A DNA stretch of 64,000 nt, taken from assembly GCF_000377765.1 (NCBI RefSeq), contig NZ_KB898680.1, positions 1-64,000 of the forward strand, in the 5' to 3' direction. Shown here one piece after another: positions 53,278 through 61,877 of this stretch. How positions within the stretch are numbered: position 1 is the first letter of the stretch; the number at the start of each line of letters is the position of its first letter. Under the pieces are notes generated by a model. That model did not search any database. It was not told the origin of the DNA and saw only the letters and a list, made by a program, of their open reading frames with translations. The position numbers and the translations under genes were made by a program. Source of the stretch: Gracilibacillus lacisalsi DSM 19029 (lineage in GTDB: Bacteria > Bacillota > Bacilli > Bacillales > Amphibacillaceae).

Positions 53278-53515
53278 TCAACTTTCAAATAATTCCTCTA
53301 TTATCACCAATACCTTCTTCCTTATAGCCGGATTAAAATATCTCCGTTTTTCTTCTACTAATTTTGTTTTGTCAGAAAGAAGTTCATGTTTTTTATCGTT
53401 CTTGTTCTGGCATAGAAGCAATCAAATAAAGTGCGTTCGTGCTCAAATTGTGCACCATAGAATAATTTCCGTCTGATAATTGATCAGATATTTTCTTCCT
53501 TTTCATTATTATCAT
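53278..53515 (-). pseudogene. Frameshifted small accessory gene in the scar
   Basis: From ATG 53515 the frame encodes about 40 residues (including DGNYSMVHNLSTNALYLIAS), ending at TAA just after MPEQER. The +1 frame continues smoothly as KHELLSDKTKLVEEKRRYF to TGA at 53278. A single-base indel accounts for this. It looks phage- or plasmid-derived; the family was not identified. Confidence 0.55.
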
Positions 53516-53524
53516 TAGAACCTC

Positions 53525-53689
53525 TTAACTTATTTTCAACCAAAATATATTGTTACCAGTTGACATATAAGCCATTGCTAACTTACATCGATTTGCTAAG
53601 GATTCATCTTCCCTTGGATCAAACCCCACCTTCTTGCCGTCCACCATTTTAAAATGACGAAATTTATATTTTGTAGGTTCGATCAACAT
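53525..53689 (-). CDS. Small accessory protein in the scar (54 aa)
   Basis: A 54-codon frame from ATG 53689 to TAA 53525. It is rich in Lys/Arg at the start (PTKYKFRHFKMVDGKKVGFD), with only a modest AGAGGG site. The following broken gene begins 10 bases beyond it. The two palindromes at 53753-53789 lie just upstream and may control it. Function unknown. Confidence 0.5.
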   Translation of the reverse strand: MLIEPTKYKFRHFKMVDGKKVGFDPREDESLANRCKLAMAYMSTGNNIFWLKIS

Positions 53690-54204
53690 AATCCCTCTCT
53701 AACCAAGTTAAAATTAATAATTCACTTAACCGTTTATGTACCAGGTATTTCATTATTTGTAGTACTACAAATAAAATGTAGTACTACATAAGTGTGACAC
53801 CCCTCCGCCAATTGCTATTACTGTATTTGCAGTACACACAACAAGAAAAGTACTACAATAAAAAAATTCCAAAATTTTAACTGAGGTGCGCGTTTGAGTC
53901 CCCCCTACCTATCTCCCCAAGTCGTTCGAAACTTCATTTTGAAAGGGGGCTATTGTTTATGACGATATTATTTATTTTGTTCAGAACTGTTGATTGAACT
54001 CTTAGTATAATTATTTACAAATCCACTTACATTTTTCTTTTTATCAATCAATTGATATCATAAGCACCACTCAACCATGATGTATTCTTATCATTGTTTT
54101 AATGACTTGTTTTAATTGAGATTTGTAATGTTCGTATGCTTCAAAGAAGGGATCAATTTCATAATGATGTAGCTATACTCACGGTGAATTCTTTTTAGTT
54201 CAAT
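53690..54204. other. Gene-free part of the element scar
   Basis: No convincing coding frame. It contains the palindromes at 53753-53789, a third partial TAGTACT-like site near 53848-53855, and otherwise AT-rich DNA that looks decayed. Confidence 0.5.
53753..53789. promoter_or_regulatory. Two adjacent perfect palindromes sharing a TGTAGTACTACA core
   Basis: A 22-base perfect palindrome (53753-53774) and a 14-base one, ATGTAGTACTACAT (53776-53789), have centres 19 bases apart, close to two helical turns. This suits cooperative binding of a dimeric repressor, or an origin-type site. Confidence 0.65.
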
Positions 54205-54472
54205 ATACGTTTTGTAAAACTGGAGAAGGGATCGCCAATGTTACTGGTACAGATAGTTTGAATAGAGTAATTAAAAAAGCTGGACTTTAAAAAATTACTG
54301 TACATGGATTAAAGGTTATAGCTGAAAGGTTGGGTAACACCCCACAAATGATGTATGATATTTATGGACACACGTTTAAGGAAATGGAAGAGAAGCAGTT
54401 ACCGCATTTAACGATAGTTTAAATCAAATTGGGGGAAGCTTTTGGGGGAACTTTTTAAAACAGAGCTTCTAA
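54205..54472 (+). pseudogene. Decayed tyrosine recombinase (integrase) C-terminus
   Basis: The frame reads TGTDSLNRVIKKAGL, then an in-frame TAA, then KITVHGL directly joined to AERLGNTPQMMYDIYGHTF. The catalytic Arg-His-x-x-Arg segment (HGLRHTH in the family) has been deleted, while the YGHTF end with the presumed Tyr region remains. A one-base shift after KEMEE gives AVTAFNDSLNQIGGSFWGNF to TAA 54472. The 3' end is 31 bases from the right direct repeat. Confidence 0.8.
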
Positions 54473-54502
54473 ACACCATGAACAGTGCGGTTTCTGATTC
54501 TT

Positions 54503-54524
54503 TCATATATTTAACTAGATACTA
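54503..54524. repeat. Right direct repeat (probable attR core)
   Basis: Exact copy of 52048-52069, ending directly at the GGAGG ribosome site of ytoA. Confidence 0.8.
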
Positions 54525-54538
54525 GGAGGTTATCATAC

Positions 54539-55066
54539 ATGTTATATGGTTATAAAGGAAAAACACCTTCGATTGACCAGACTGCTTACGTTGCACCAGA
54601 TTGTGTCATTACAGGAGATGTTGAAATCGGAGCATATTCCAGCATTTGGTTTAAAACAGTGATTCGCGGTGATGTAGCACCGGTTAAAATAGGTTCCTAT
54701 TCCAATATTCAGGATTTATCCTTACTCCATCAAAGTCCGGACATGCCCTTGATCGTAGAAGACCAAGTTACAGTGGGACATCAAGTTACGTTACATTCTG
54801 CTGTGATTCGTAAACATGCGTTAGTCGGCATGGGATCGATCATTTTAGATGGAGCAGAAATTGGCGAAGGGGCATTTGTCGGTGCAGGCAGTTTAGTACC
54901 TCCCGGCAAAAAAATTCCACCACGTACACTTGCTTTTGGCAGTCCTGCTAAAGTAGTTCGGGAATTAACGAAAGAAGACATTGAAGAAATGAAACGCATT
55001 CAAGAAGATTATGTGAAAAAGGGCCAAATCTATAAAAAGACTCAGCCATCAGATTTGGATCTGTGA
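54539..55066 (+). CDS. ytoA: Gamma-carbonic anhydrase family hexapeptide-repeat protein (YtoA)
   Basis: A 175-aa left-handed beta-helix protein. Hexapeptide repeats run from about 10 to 145. The gamma-carbonic anhydrase zinc histidines are represented by LLHQS, VGHQVTLHS. AGGAGG precedes the ATG. The ribosome site abuts the right direct repeat of the element scar, so the original promoter was displaced by about 2.4 kb and expression must come from a new promoter or through the scar. Family enzymes are carbonic anhydrases or acyltransferases; which applies is open. Confidence 0.88.
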   Translation: MLYGYKGKTPSIDQTAYVAPDCVITGDVEIGAYSSIWFKTVIRGDVAPVKIGSYSNIQDLSLLHQSPDMPLIVEDQVTVGHQVTLHSAVIRKHALVGMGSIILDGAEIGEGAFVGAGSLVPPGKKIPPRTLAFGSPAKVVRELTKEDIEEMKRIQEDYVKKGQIYKKTQPSDLDL

Positions 55067-55073
55067 TACAGAA

Positions 55074-55112
55074 ACACAAGCTTGCTCATTATAAATGAAC
55101 AAGCTTGCTTTC
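55074..55112. terminator. Bidirectional terminator between ytoA and asnB
   Basis: ACAAGCTTGCTCATT and AATGAACAAGCTTG-type arms pair with one bulge. It overlaps the last codons of asnB. Confidence 0.65.
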
Positions 55113-56990
55113 TGTTTTATCCTCTTCCTGTAATTCTGAAATAGCAAATTTTTTCTCGATATAAATCTGGTGCCATAACATAAACATGAAAACAGTCCAT
55201 AATTTTCTACTATTATCTTTTTTACCTTTACAATGTTCCTCAAGCAAGTTGAAAATAATCTGTTTTTCTAGCAAATGATCTGTTGCACTCTCTTGGATAA
55301 GATTTATTGCCCATTCATATAACTCATTCTTTAACCAGTGACGAATGGGAACAGGAAAACCTAACTTCTTACGATTCAATACATGGTCAGGGACTATGCC
55401 ACTTGCGGCTTCACGTAAAATATGTTTCGTGGTGCCATTTGCTATTTTCTTGGATACCGGTATCTCTCTAGCAACGTTAAATACTTCTTTATCTAAAAAA
55501 GGAACGCGTAATTCCAATGAATGTGCCATCGTCATTTTATCTGCTTTTAGTAAAATATCACCTTGTAACCAAGTTTGCATATCAATATATTGCATTTGAT
55601 GTACTGGATGCTCTTGTTCGATTTGATCATAAAGTGGAGCTGTTACTTTTTGATAGTAGTATTCTTTCCGATAATTCCTTAACAACCCTTGCTTCTCTTC
55701 CTCTTCAAACATCTTAGCATTTCCAATATACCGTTGCCTTAATGGCGTTGTACCTCTCTCTAAAAAGCTTTTTCCTTTTACACCTTCTGGCAGAACATCG
55801 GCAACACGTGCTAATAAATCTTTCGCTGGTGTTGGAATCGATTCAAAGATTCGTAATGATTCTGGTTCACGGTATATATTATAACCACCAAATAATTCGT
55901 CCGCTCCTTCACCTGATAACACTACCTTCACATGTTTTTTCGCTTCTCTTGCAACGAAATAGAGAGGTACGCAGGCTGGATCTGCTAAAGGATCATCCAA
56001 ATACCATATGATCTTCGGCAGTTTCGCTACAAATTCCTCTGGCGAAATAATATATGAGTAGTTCTCTACTTCTAACTTATCAGCTGTTTCTTTTGCGACA
56101 TCAATTTCAGAATAATCATTTTGCTCAAACCCAACGGAAAAAGTCTTTATTTCTGGATGATATCTTTTGGCTAAGGCGACGATAAGCGAAGAGTCAATCC
56201 CCCCAGATAAGAAAGACCCTACCGGAACATCACTGCGCATATGCATTGCAACAGATTGATCTAAAGTAGATTGTATACGTTCGATCCAATCCTTATCTTC
56301 ATAATGTTTGACATTAAACTCTGGTTGAAAATAATGATAGCTTGCTAATGGCATACCTTTTTCTTTGATAAAATAACTTCCTGGCTCTATCTTACTAACA
56401 TGTTTGTTTATAGTCATCGGCTCAGGTACATACTGGTAGGTGAAGTAATGTTGCATCGCTTCCTGATCTATTTGCTCTGATTCAGTAAGTAAGCTTTTCT
56501 TTTCAGAAGCAAAATATATTCCCTCATCTGAATCCTTATAAAAAAACGGTTTGATACCAAACATATCCCTTGCTCCGTATAAACATTGCTCATCTTTATC
56601 CCAAATTAATAACGAAAACATCCCCCGAAGTTCACTAAACGTATCGACGCCTTTTTTAGCAAACATGGCGATGATGACCTCAGTATCAGAATCTGTCGAA
56701 AAGGTCATTCCTTGTTTCTGTAGTGATTCTCTCAATTCCAGGTAATTATATATTTCGCCATTGAATACCATCCAATATCGATCATCATCATATGTAATTG
56801 GTTGGTGTCCACATTCAACATCAATTATACTTAATCTTCTAAAACCTAATATAATATGCTCATCTTCATAATAACCCTCATCATCTGGACCCCGATGACG
56901 AATAATATTATTACGATTCTCAAATTCTTTTCGCTCTGAGTCATCTAACCATTTTGGTTCTGCTTTTAATAGTCCAATATAACCGCACAT
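55089..56990 (-). CDS. asnB: Asparagine synthase (glutamine-hydrolysing)
   Basis: A 633-aa ATP-dependent amidotransferase making asparagine from aspartate and glutamine. The class II glutaminase nucleophile is Cys2 (MCGYIG), with RRLSIIDVECGHQP and MVFNGEIYNYLELR. The synthetase domain has the PP-loop LSGGIDSSL near residue 258 and LSGEGADELFGGYN. Length equals B. subtilis AsnB (about 632). It is adjacent to metK, as in Bacillus. No T-box was seen in the 87-base upstream gap before the metK hairpin. Confidence 0.96.
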   Translation of the reverse strand: MCGYIGLLKAEPKWLDDSERKEFENRNNIIRHRGPDDEGYYEDEHIILGFRRLSIIDVECGHQPITYDDDRYWMVFNGEIYNYLELRESLQKQGMTFSTDSDTEVIIAMFAKKGVDTFSELRGMFSLLIWDKDEQCLYGARDMFGIKPFFYKDSDEGIYFASEKKSLLTESEQIDQEAMQHYFTYQYVPEPMTINKHVSKIEPGSYFIKEKGMPLASYHYFQPEFNVKHYEDKDWIERIQSTLDQSVAMHMRSDVPVGSFLSGGIDSSLIVALAKRYHPEIKTFSVGFEQNDYSEIDVAKETADKLEVENYSYIISPEEFVAKLPKIIWYLDDPLADPACVPLYFVAREAKKHVKVVLSGEGADELFGGYNIYREPESLRIFESIPTPAKDLLARVADVLPEGVKGKSFLERGTTPLRQRYIGNAKMFEEEEKQGLLRNYRKEYYYQKVTAPLYDQIEQEHPVHQMQYIDMQTWLQGDILLKADKMTMAHSLELRVPFLDKEVFNVAREIPVSKKIANGTTKHILREAASGIVPDHVLNRKKLGFPVPIRHWLKNELYEWAINLIQESATDHLLEKQIIFNLLEEHCKGKKDNSRKLWTVFMFMLWHQIYIEKKFAISELQEEDKTESKLVHL

Positions 56991-57077
56991 CTTCCATCCT
57001 TCTCTCCAGCATTTTTTCTATCATTTATTTGACGATGAATTACTCCATAGTGTTACACATTTTTAAAATTTCAATCA

Positions 57078-57113
57078 CGAAAGGCCAAGTACAAGTAAGT
57101 ACTTGGCCTTTCG
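57078..57113. terminator. Hairpin downstream of metK
   Basis: CGAAAGGCCAAGTAC and GTACTTGGCCTTTCG are perfect 15-base arms with a six-base loop. The minus-strand T-run is weak, but position and stability suit a terminator. Confidence 0.75.
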
Positions 57114-57135
57114 CTCGTTATTTTTCATCTATTTT

Positions 57136-58338
57136 TTATGCTTTTGACAAGAATGATTTTAATACGTCTACTTTATCAGTGTTTTCCCATGGGAAATCTC
57201 CATCTGTACGTCCAAAGTGACCGTATGCAGCTGTATTTCGGTATATTGGTCTTCTTAAATCTAACATTTTAATAATCCCTGCTGGTCGAAGATCGAAGTT
57301 TTCACGAACTGCTGCAACCAATTCTTCTTCTGAATACTTTCCAGTATCAAAAGTATTAATTGAAATAGATACAGGCTGTGCTACACCGATCGCATATGCC
57401 AATTGTACTTCACAATTTTCTGCTAAACCTGCAGCCACGATATTTTTCGCCACGTAACGAGCAGCATATGCAGCTGAGCGGTCAACTTTTGTTGCATCTT
57501 TACCACTGAAAGCTCCGCCGCCATGACGAGCATAGCCACCATACGTATCAACGATAATTTTTCGGCCTGTTAAACCAGCATCCCCTTGAGGACCTCCAAT
57601 AACAAAACGGCCAGTTGGATTTATGAAATATTTCGTATCTTCATCTAATAGTTCAGCTGGTACGACAGGATTGATAACATGTTCTTTTACATCCTTTTGG
57701 ATTTGCTCTAGCGTAATGTCTTGATGATGTTGTGTTGAAATAACAATAGTATCAATACGTTGTGGTTTGTCATTCTCATCGTATTCTACAGTTACTTGTG
57801 TTTTACCATCGGGACGCAGATAGTCTAGTGTTTTATTTTTTCGAACATCTGATAATTGTTTCGCTAAGCGGTGTGCCAAGCTGATTGGCAGCGGCATTAA
57901 CTCCGGTGTCTCATTATTGGCATAACCAAACATAAGACCTTGATCTCCAGCACCAATTGCTTCGATTTCATTATCTGTCATCTGACCTTCACGTGCTTCA
58001 AGTGCCTGATCAACACCACCAGCTATATCAGCTGATTGTTCATCGATAGCAGTTAATACACCACAAGTTTCGGCATCAAAGCCATACTTTGCCCTTGTAT
58101 ATCCTATTTCTTTAATCGTATTACGAACAATTTTCGGAATATCCACATAAGTGGATGTAGTAATTTCACCAGAAACTAATATCAATCCAGTTGTTACTGT
58201 AGTTTCACAAGCTACCCTTGCATTTGGATCTTTTGCTAAAATTTCATCTAAGATTGCATCAGAGATCTGGTCACAAATTTTATCCGGATGACCTTCTGTA
58301 ACCGATTCTGATGTAAATAAGCGTCTATTTTTCGCCAT
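57136..58338 (-). CDS. metK: S-adenosylmethionine synthase
   Basis: A 400-aa enzyme making SAM from methionine and ATP. Motifs are [12 protein letters not shown] near the N-terminus, [12 protein letters not shown] (about 130) and [13 protein letters not shown]. Length equals the B. subtilis enzyme. The 456 bases upstream hold a repeat and hairpins but no sequence like the SAM (S-box) riboswitch that controls metK in B. subtilis. Confidence 0.97.
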   Translation of the reverse strand: MAKNRRLFTSESVTEGHPDKICDQISDAILDEILAKDPNARVACETTVTTGLILVSGEITTSTYVDIPKIVRNTIKEIGYTRAKYGFDAETCGVLTAIDEQSADIAGGVDQALEAREGQMTDNEIEAIGAGDQGLMFGYANNETPELMPLPISLAHRLAKQLSDVRKNKTLDYLRPDGKTQVTVEYDENDKPQRIDTIVISTQHHQDITLEQIQKDVKEHVINPVVPAELLDEDTKYFINPTGRFVIGGPQGDAGLTGRKIIVDTYGGYARHGGGAFSGKDATKVDRSAAYAARYVAKNIVAAGLAENCEVQLAYAIGVAQPVSISINTFDTGKYSEEELVAAVRENFDLRPAGIIKMLDLRRPIYRNTAAYGHFGRTDGDFPWENTDKVDVLKSFLSKA

Positions 58339-58407
58339 ATTTTTTGTTTCCTCCTTCTTAGTTTACACCAAGACTTTCATCATTCACTTTTATATAAAGT
58401 TGGACTT

Positions 58408-58515
58408 CCATTAGCTGGGTTTCTTCATTCCCACTGATGGTTAGCGAAACTTATCAGGGAGTTAGCGTCCGTTATCATCCACTGTGTTTTACGGACGGTT
58501 AGCGCCGTGATAAAA
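58408..58515 (+). repeat. Dispersed repeat upstream of metK (family R3)
   Basis: CCCACTGATGGTTAGCGAAA with ACTTATCAGGGAGTTAGCGTCC closely matches 18228-18260. A second inner inverted repeat, GCGTCCGT/ACGGACG, follows. The gene-free stretch 58339-58794 holds this repeat and two hairpins. Confidence 0.7.
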
Positions 58516-58663
58516 GTCTAATTAAAGAATGTATGTTAAAAAAATCTACATCTTCAACTATACAACTTTTCCTTTAAAAATGCACGAGGCAAGTTAATTA
58601 TAAAATCAATAAAATTAACTTATTAATCCTATAAAAATACTTGGTTATAACAACAATATATGA

Positions 58664-58694
58664 CTCTAGACTTTGTTGGTGTAAGTCTAGAGTT
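58664..58694. other. Stable hairpin in the metK upstream gap
   Basis: ACTCTAGACTT and AAGTCTAGAGT are perfect 11-base arms with a nine-base loop. Neither strand has a clear T-run directly after it, so the function (processing site, attenuator or terminator) is open. Confidence 0.5.
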
Positions 58695-58775
58695 ATCTTT
58701 TCATAGTTATATGCATATATCGTATCGAATTCTTGTAATGAAGTCAATCGATTAGCGACATATTGTGAATATGAA

Positions 58776-58807
58776 AAACACGTATAGCTAGCAGTCAGCT
58801 ATACGTT
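58776..58807 (-). terminator. Terminator of ytkD overlapping its stop codon
   Basis: Minus strand: ACGTATAGCT and AGCTATACGT pair around GACTGCT, followed by GTTTTTC. The ytkD stop (58797-58795) is inside the loop. Confidence 0.85.
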
Positions 58808-59277
58808 AATTCCATTATTTTTTCGATATAGTCTAAACTATGTGATAAAACATCATCTTTCATAATAAAACTATAATTTTCATTGGATTTAATATTTGCA
58901 GGAAGCTTTTCTAATAAAACTGGCCCTTCTGTTTCATAGTAAGAATCTTGCTCTCTTAATTTCTTTACCATTGCAAAGTAGATATTTTTCGCCAACTTTT
59001 CTCTCTTTCCCGATACAAAATATTGCCCAATATACTTAATTTGCTCTACTTCGCCTCCTGTCTCCTCTAATACTTCTCTTATTGCTGCTTGTTTTGGCGT
59101 TTCATTTTGCTCTACTTTGCCACCAGGGAATTCTAGGCCGCGATTTTTATGCTTCGTTAATAGCCACTTCTTTTCGAAACGGCAAATTACCCAGACATGC
59201 TTCGGGTATGAATCAAACGGCTGATCTTCGAATGATAATTGTATTTTGTTATTATAGTAATCATAAAAAGTTTTCAT
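58795..59277 (-). CDS. ytkD: Nudix hydrolase, nucleotide-sanitising (YtkD)
   Basis: A 160-aa MutT-type pyrophosphatase. The Nudix box GGKVEQNETPKQAAIREVLE continues to EETGGE (about 50-73) with all catalytic glutamates. The B. subtilis homologue hydrolyses 8-oxo-dGTP. It follows the 184-aa gene by 22 bases. Its stop lies in the terminator hairpin. Confidence 0.88.
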   Translation of the reverse strand: MKTFYDYYNNKIQLSFEDQPFDSYPKHVWVICRFEKKWLLTKHKNRGLEFPGGKVEQNETPKQAAIREVLEETGGEVEQIKYIGQYFVSGKREKLAKNIYFAMVKKLREQDSYYETEGPVLLEKLPANIKSNENYSFIMKDDVLSHSLDYIEKIMELTYS

Positions 59278-59299
59278 ACCTCTATACTACCTTTTATTT

Positions 59300-59854
59300 T
59301 TACTCATGGCTAATGTTTGCTATTTTCCATGTATCATCTATTTTTTTAAATTCAATTTCTATCGTGTAAGCCCCATATAACTCGTTTTCGTTGGATTGTG
59401 TAATAATTACTTTGTTATCTTTTGATTCTTTTTCGTAGTCTTCATCCTTTTCGAACCATGGTGGAGTTTCTGTTGGTACGATATATAATCCGTCTTCTTT
59501 CTCTTCATAATAGTAATCAATATAAGGTTTTACGGCATCTTTTACAACATAGGGCTCAAAAGCATTTAGCAGCTCCTCTTTTGTATCAAATCTTACTACT
59601 TTATAATGATCATCAATTTCCTGTACTAATAGGTCCATGAATGTATCTGTCAGCTTCACAATTTCTTCATGTGTTATCTCATTCGTCTCAGCTGCTTGTA
59701 TGATATTGTCAACATGTACTTGTTTGAGTCCGGCGGTTTTGTGTGCATATTCGTGATTTTGCTTTGCATATGTTTGTGTGTCTGGTTGATTGATCGTGAT
59801 AATCGCAAATGCAAAAAGGACTACAAATGTTATGATCGTGATGATTTTTTTCAT
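59300..59854 (-). CDS. Exported protein, unknown (184 aa)
   Basis: A 184-aa protein with an N-terminal hydrophobic signal (about 4-22) without lipobox cysteine. The remainder is acidic and contains DTWKIANISHE at the C-terminus, a pattern of NTF2-like or DUF-type exported Bacillus proteins. GGAGGG precedes the ATG. It is the first gene of an operon with ytkD. Confidence 0.65.
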   Translation of the reverse strand: MKKIITIITFVVLFAFAIITINQPDTQTYAKQNHEYAHKTAGLKQVHVDNIIQAAETNEITHEEIVKLTDTFMDLLVQEIDDHYKVVRFDTKEELLNAFEPYVVKDAVKPYIDYYYEEKEDGLYIVPTETPPWFEKDEDYEKESKDNKVIITQSNENELYGAYTIEIEFKKIDDTWKIANISHE

Positions 59855-59953
59855 GGTTTCTCCCTCCTAGTGTCCTTTTATATATCTATTCCTTTTATTA
59901 TTTATTGTAAACATCTATTTATATAATTAGACGTATTGGCTTGCTGATTTGTT

Positions 59954-60277
59954 TCAATTATTTTCATTTTTCGGACTGATCCCAGACTCGTCCATTGCTT
60001 GTTTTGTTTCGGGGGTTGCTAATTGATAGATCATCTGCATAACGTTTTGTAAATCCGTATCATAATCATCATTTTCCGGATCCTGGTGATACTGAACAAA
60101 AGGAATATGTGCACGTACAAAGGTACCAATGTCATCTTCATGTATTTCATTAAATTTTTCCCTTAGTAGAAAAACTTCTTCGTCTGTTGCTTGAATGGTG
60201 TATTCTGCATTGTTACCATATGGGATTTGGGAGATTTCCTGTGAAGCTATATTAACGTAGTATGTTTTCTTTTCCAT
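59954..60277 (-). CDS. Small acidic cytoplasmic protein, unknown (107 aa)
   Basis: A 107-aa protein with no signal or membrane segment and an acidic middle (HQDPENDDYDTDLQ). GAGGTG precedes the ATG. A Bacillaceae-specific protein by look; not recognised. Confidence 0.65.
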   Translation of the reverse strand: MEKKTYYVNIASQEISQIPYGNNAEYTIQATDEEVFLLREKFNEIHEDDIGTFVRAHIPFVQYHQDPENDDYDTDLQNVMQMIYQLATPETKQAMDESGISPKNENN

Positions 60278-60429
60278 GTTTATTCACCTCTTCACAGGTA
60301 TTGTATGTAAAATGATCAGAAACATGCGGAATCTAAGCTAAAACTTGGTATATGGATAAGAAAAGCTGAGCAAAACGCTCAGTCCTTATAACTAAAAGCT
60401 AAAGATTTACCATTTCTCTAGCATCGATT

Positions 60430-60600
60430 ATGAAATACTTGAACAGCTTAACCACCGCTCCGGCTGCCCACTTCCCTTTCTGTGGGGTTTGTCCCTTCAG
60501 CTAACTTTTTCGAGCAAAACCCGCTCGAAAAAGTGGATCTTCAGGCAAAACAATTCCCACAGGAGTGAAAGTAGACGGCCTTCGCTATTATCTGATTTTA
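60430..60600. repeat. Dispersed palindromic repeat (family R2, copy F)
   Basis: The core CTTCAGCTAACTTTTT...GTGGATCTTCAGG matches copy D at 31130-31290. Its inner stem CTTTTTCGAGC/GCTCGAAAAAG has a different sequence but keeps perfect pairing. The outer TTCCCACAGGAGT is conserved. It fills most of the gap 60278-60662. Confidence 0.8.
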
Positions 60601-60617
60601 TACTCCCTCTATATAAA

Positions 60618-60655
60618 AAAAGTCCTCTATTCTCGTAAGAATACAGGACTTTTCT
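60618..60655 (-). terminator. Terminator of the siderophore ATPase gene
   Basis: AAAAGTCCTCTATTCT and AGAATACAGGACTTTT pair with one mismatch around CGTA; T-runs on both sides. Confidence 0.88.
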
Positions 60656-60662
60656 TCATTAC

Positions 60663-61502
60663 CTACACAGATTGCATTTGTTGTTGTTTCGATTCTTCGA
60701 CAACCTCTTTAATTAGACAACGGCCACGACCATGTGGAATACACATTGGTGTACCGAACATCGGGTCATACATTACATCAGCTTTCATTTGAAATACATC
60801 ATGTACCAAACTACAGTTAACGATTTCTTCTGGTTTTCCTTGCGCATATACTTGCTTATCTTTAATGGCAACAATGTGATGTGCATAACGACAAGCCAAG
60901 TTCAAGTCATGTAATACCATGACAATCGTGCTCTTCCGGCGCTCATTTAATTCAAAGAGCAAATCAAGTATTTCGATTTGATGTGTCATATCTAAATAAG
61001 TAGTAGGCTCATCTAATAATATGGTATCTGTTCCTTGAGCAAGTGTCATCGCAATCCATGCACGCTGACGCTGACCACCTGATAAGGAATCCACAGCACG
61101 GTCCTTCAAGTCTGTCATATTGGTCGCATTTAAAGCCTCCACAACAGCCTTTTCGTCTTCTTCAGACCAACGCTTAAACATCGTTTTATATGGATGTCTT
61201 CCCTGTTTGACTAGATCTTCTACTGTTAAGCCTTCTGGACTGATAGGACTTTGTGGCAAAATAGCTAACTGTTTGGCAACTTCCTTTGTTGGAACCTTTG
61301 CAATATCTTCTCCATTTAAAACAACATCACCTTGCTTCGGCTTTAACAACCGAGCTAATGAACGTAATAATGTTGATTTGCCACAACCATTACCACCAAT
61401 AAAGACGGTTATTTCTCCTTTAGGGATGGTAATATCCAATTCATCTATAATAATTTCATCGCCATATCCAAGCGTCAAATCCTTTGTTACTAATGTTTCC
61501 AT
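60663..61502 (-). CDS. yusV: Iron-siderophore ABC transporter ATPase (YusV/FecE-like)
   Basis: A 279-aa FecCD-family ATPase. Walker A is GGNGCGKS (36-43), the signature LSGGQ (140-144) and Walker B ILLDEP (161-166). The C-terminal extension with MCIPHGRGRC is typical of YusV. It has no permease or binding protein beside it, as for B. subtilis YusV, which serves several siderophore permeases encoded elsewhere. A Fur-type box stands about 110 bases upstream, just outside its -35 region. Confidence 0.88.
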   Translation of the reverse strand: METLVTKDLTLGYGDEIIIDELDITIPKGEITVFIGGNGCGKSTLLRSLARLLKPKQGDVVLNGEDIAKVPTKEVAKQLAILPQSPISPEGLTVEDLVKQGRHPYKTMFKRWSEEDEKAVVEALNATNMTDLKDRAVDSLSGGQRQRAWIAMTLAQGTDTILLDEPTTYLDMTHQIEILDLLFELNERRKSTIVMVLHDLNLACRYAHHIVAIKDKQVYAQGKPEEIVNCSLVHDVFQMKADVMYDPMFGTPMCIPHGRGRCLIKEVVEESKQQQMQSV

Positions 61503-61573
61503 GCTGAACCTCTCCCTTATTCACACTGTTCGGGCTTTTTAATATCTTCGATTCAAACTTTTACTCTGTCTCT

Positions 61574-61623
61574 AGTTTATTAGCTTTTGGCAATTAAGTC
61601 AATGAGTTTGAGAATCGTTTTCA
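61574..61623 (-). promoter_or_regulatory. Fur-type box and promoter of the siderophore ATPase
   Basis: TGAGAATCGTTTTCA (61609-61623) matches the 7-1-7 Fur consensus TGATAAT-N-ATTATCA at 11 of 14 positions. On the minus strand TTGACT (61602-61597) and TAAACT lie 17 bases apart just downstream. Confidence 0.65.
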
Positions 61624-61846
61624 ATCTTTTCTCTACTTTCACAAGTCTTACATTATGGTAACTTTGCCTTAATGGCGCCTAGCTCAAGCCGATAATTATA
61701 TCTAAAATTTCATAAAATGATCACATTGAAAAAAGGAAGCTTGACTCCTGAATGATCTTTAACTCTTTCCTCCACTAGTTATCCTTAGAATAGTTACTAT
61801 ATTTTAACACTATTATTTTTTAGACGCATAGGCTATACTAATTAAC

Positions 61847-61860
61847 AGAACGAATGTTCG
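61847..61860 (+). promoter_or_regulatory. LexA (DinR) box upstream of the Y-family polymerase
   Basis: AGAACGAATGTTCG differs from the Bacillus SOS consensus CGAAC-N4-GTTCG only at the first base. It lies 18 bases before the start codon and just after a -10-like TATACT (61834-61839). The rest of the gap 61503-61877 shows no gene. Confidence 0.8.
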
Positions 61861-61877
61861 TTAGAAGGTGTTGAATA

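Larger units (their letters stand above)
52048..54524. mobile_element. Scar of an integrated element flanked by 22-bp direct repeats
   Basis: Identical 22-base sequences at 52048-52069 and 54503-54524 (both beginning TCATATATTTAACTAG) enclose 2.4 kb. The interior holds an ISL3-type transposase remnant, a decayed integrase 3' end next to the right repeat, frameshifted small genes and operator-like palindromes. The left side (52190-52235) also contains a second TTGGGGAAA...CTTTTTAAAA sequence like the integrase 3' end. This is the pattern of attL and attR around a shrunken phage or conjugative element. Confidence 0.8.

Noticed and set aside
58339-58794. SAM riboswitch before metK
   Set aside because: The conserved S-box core was looked for on the metK strand and not found.
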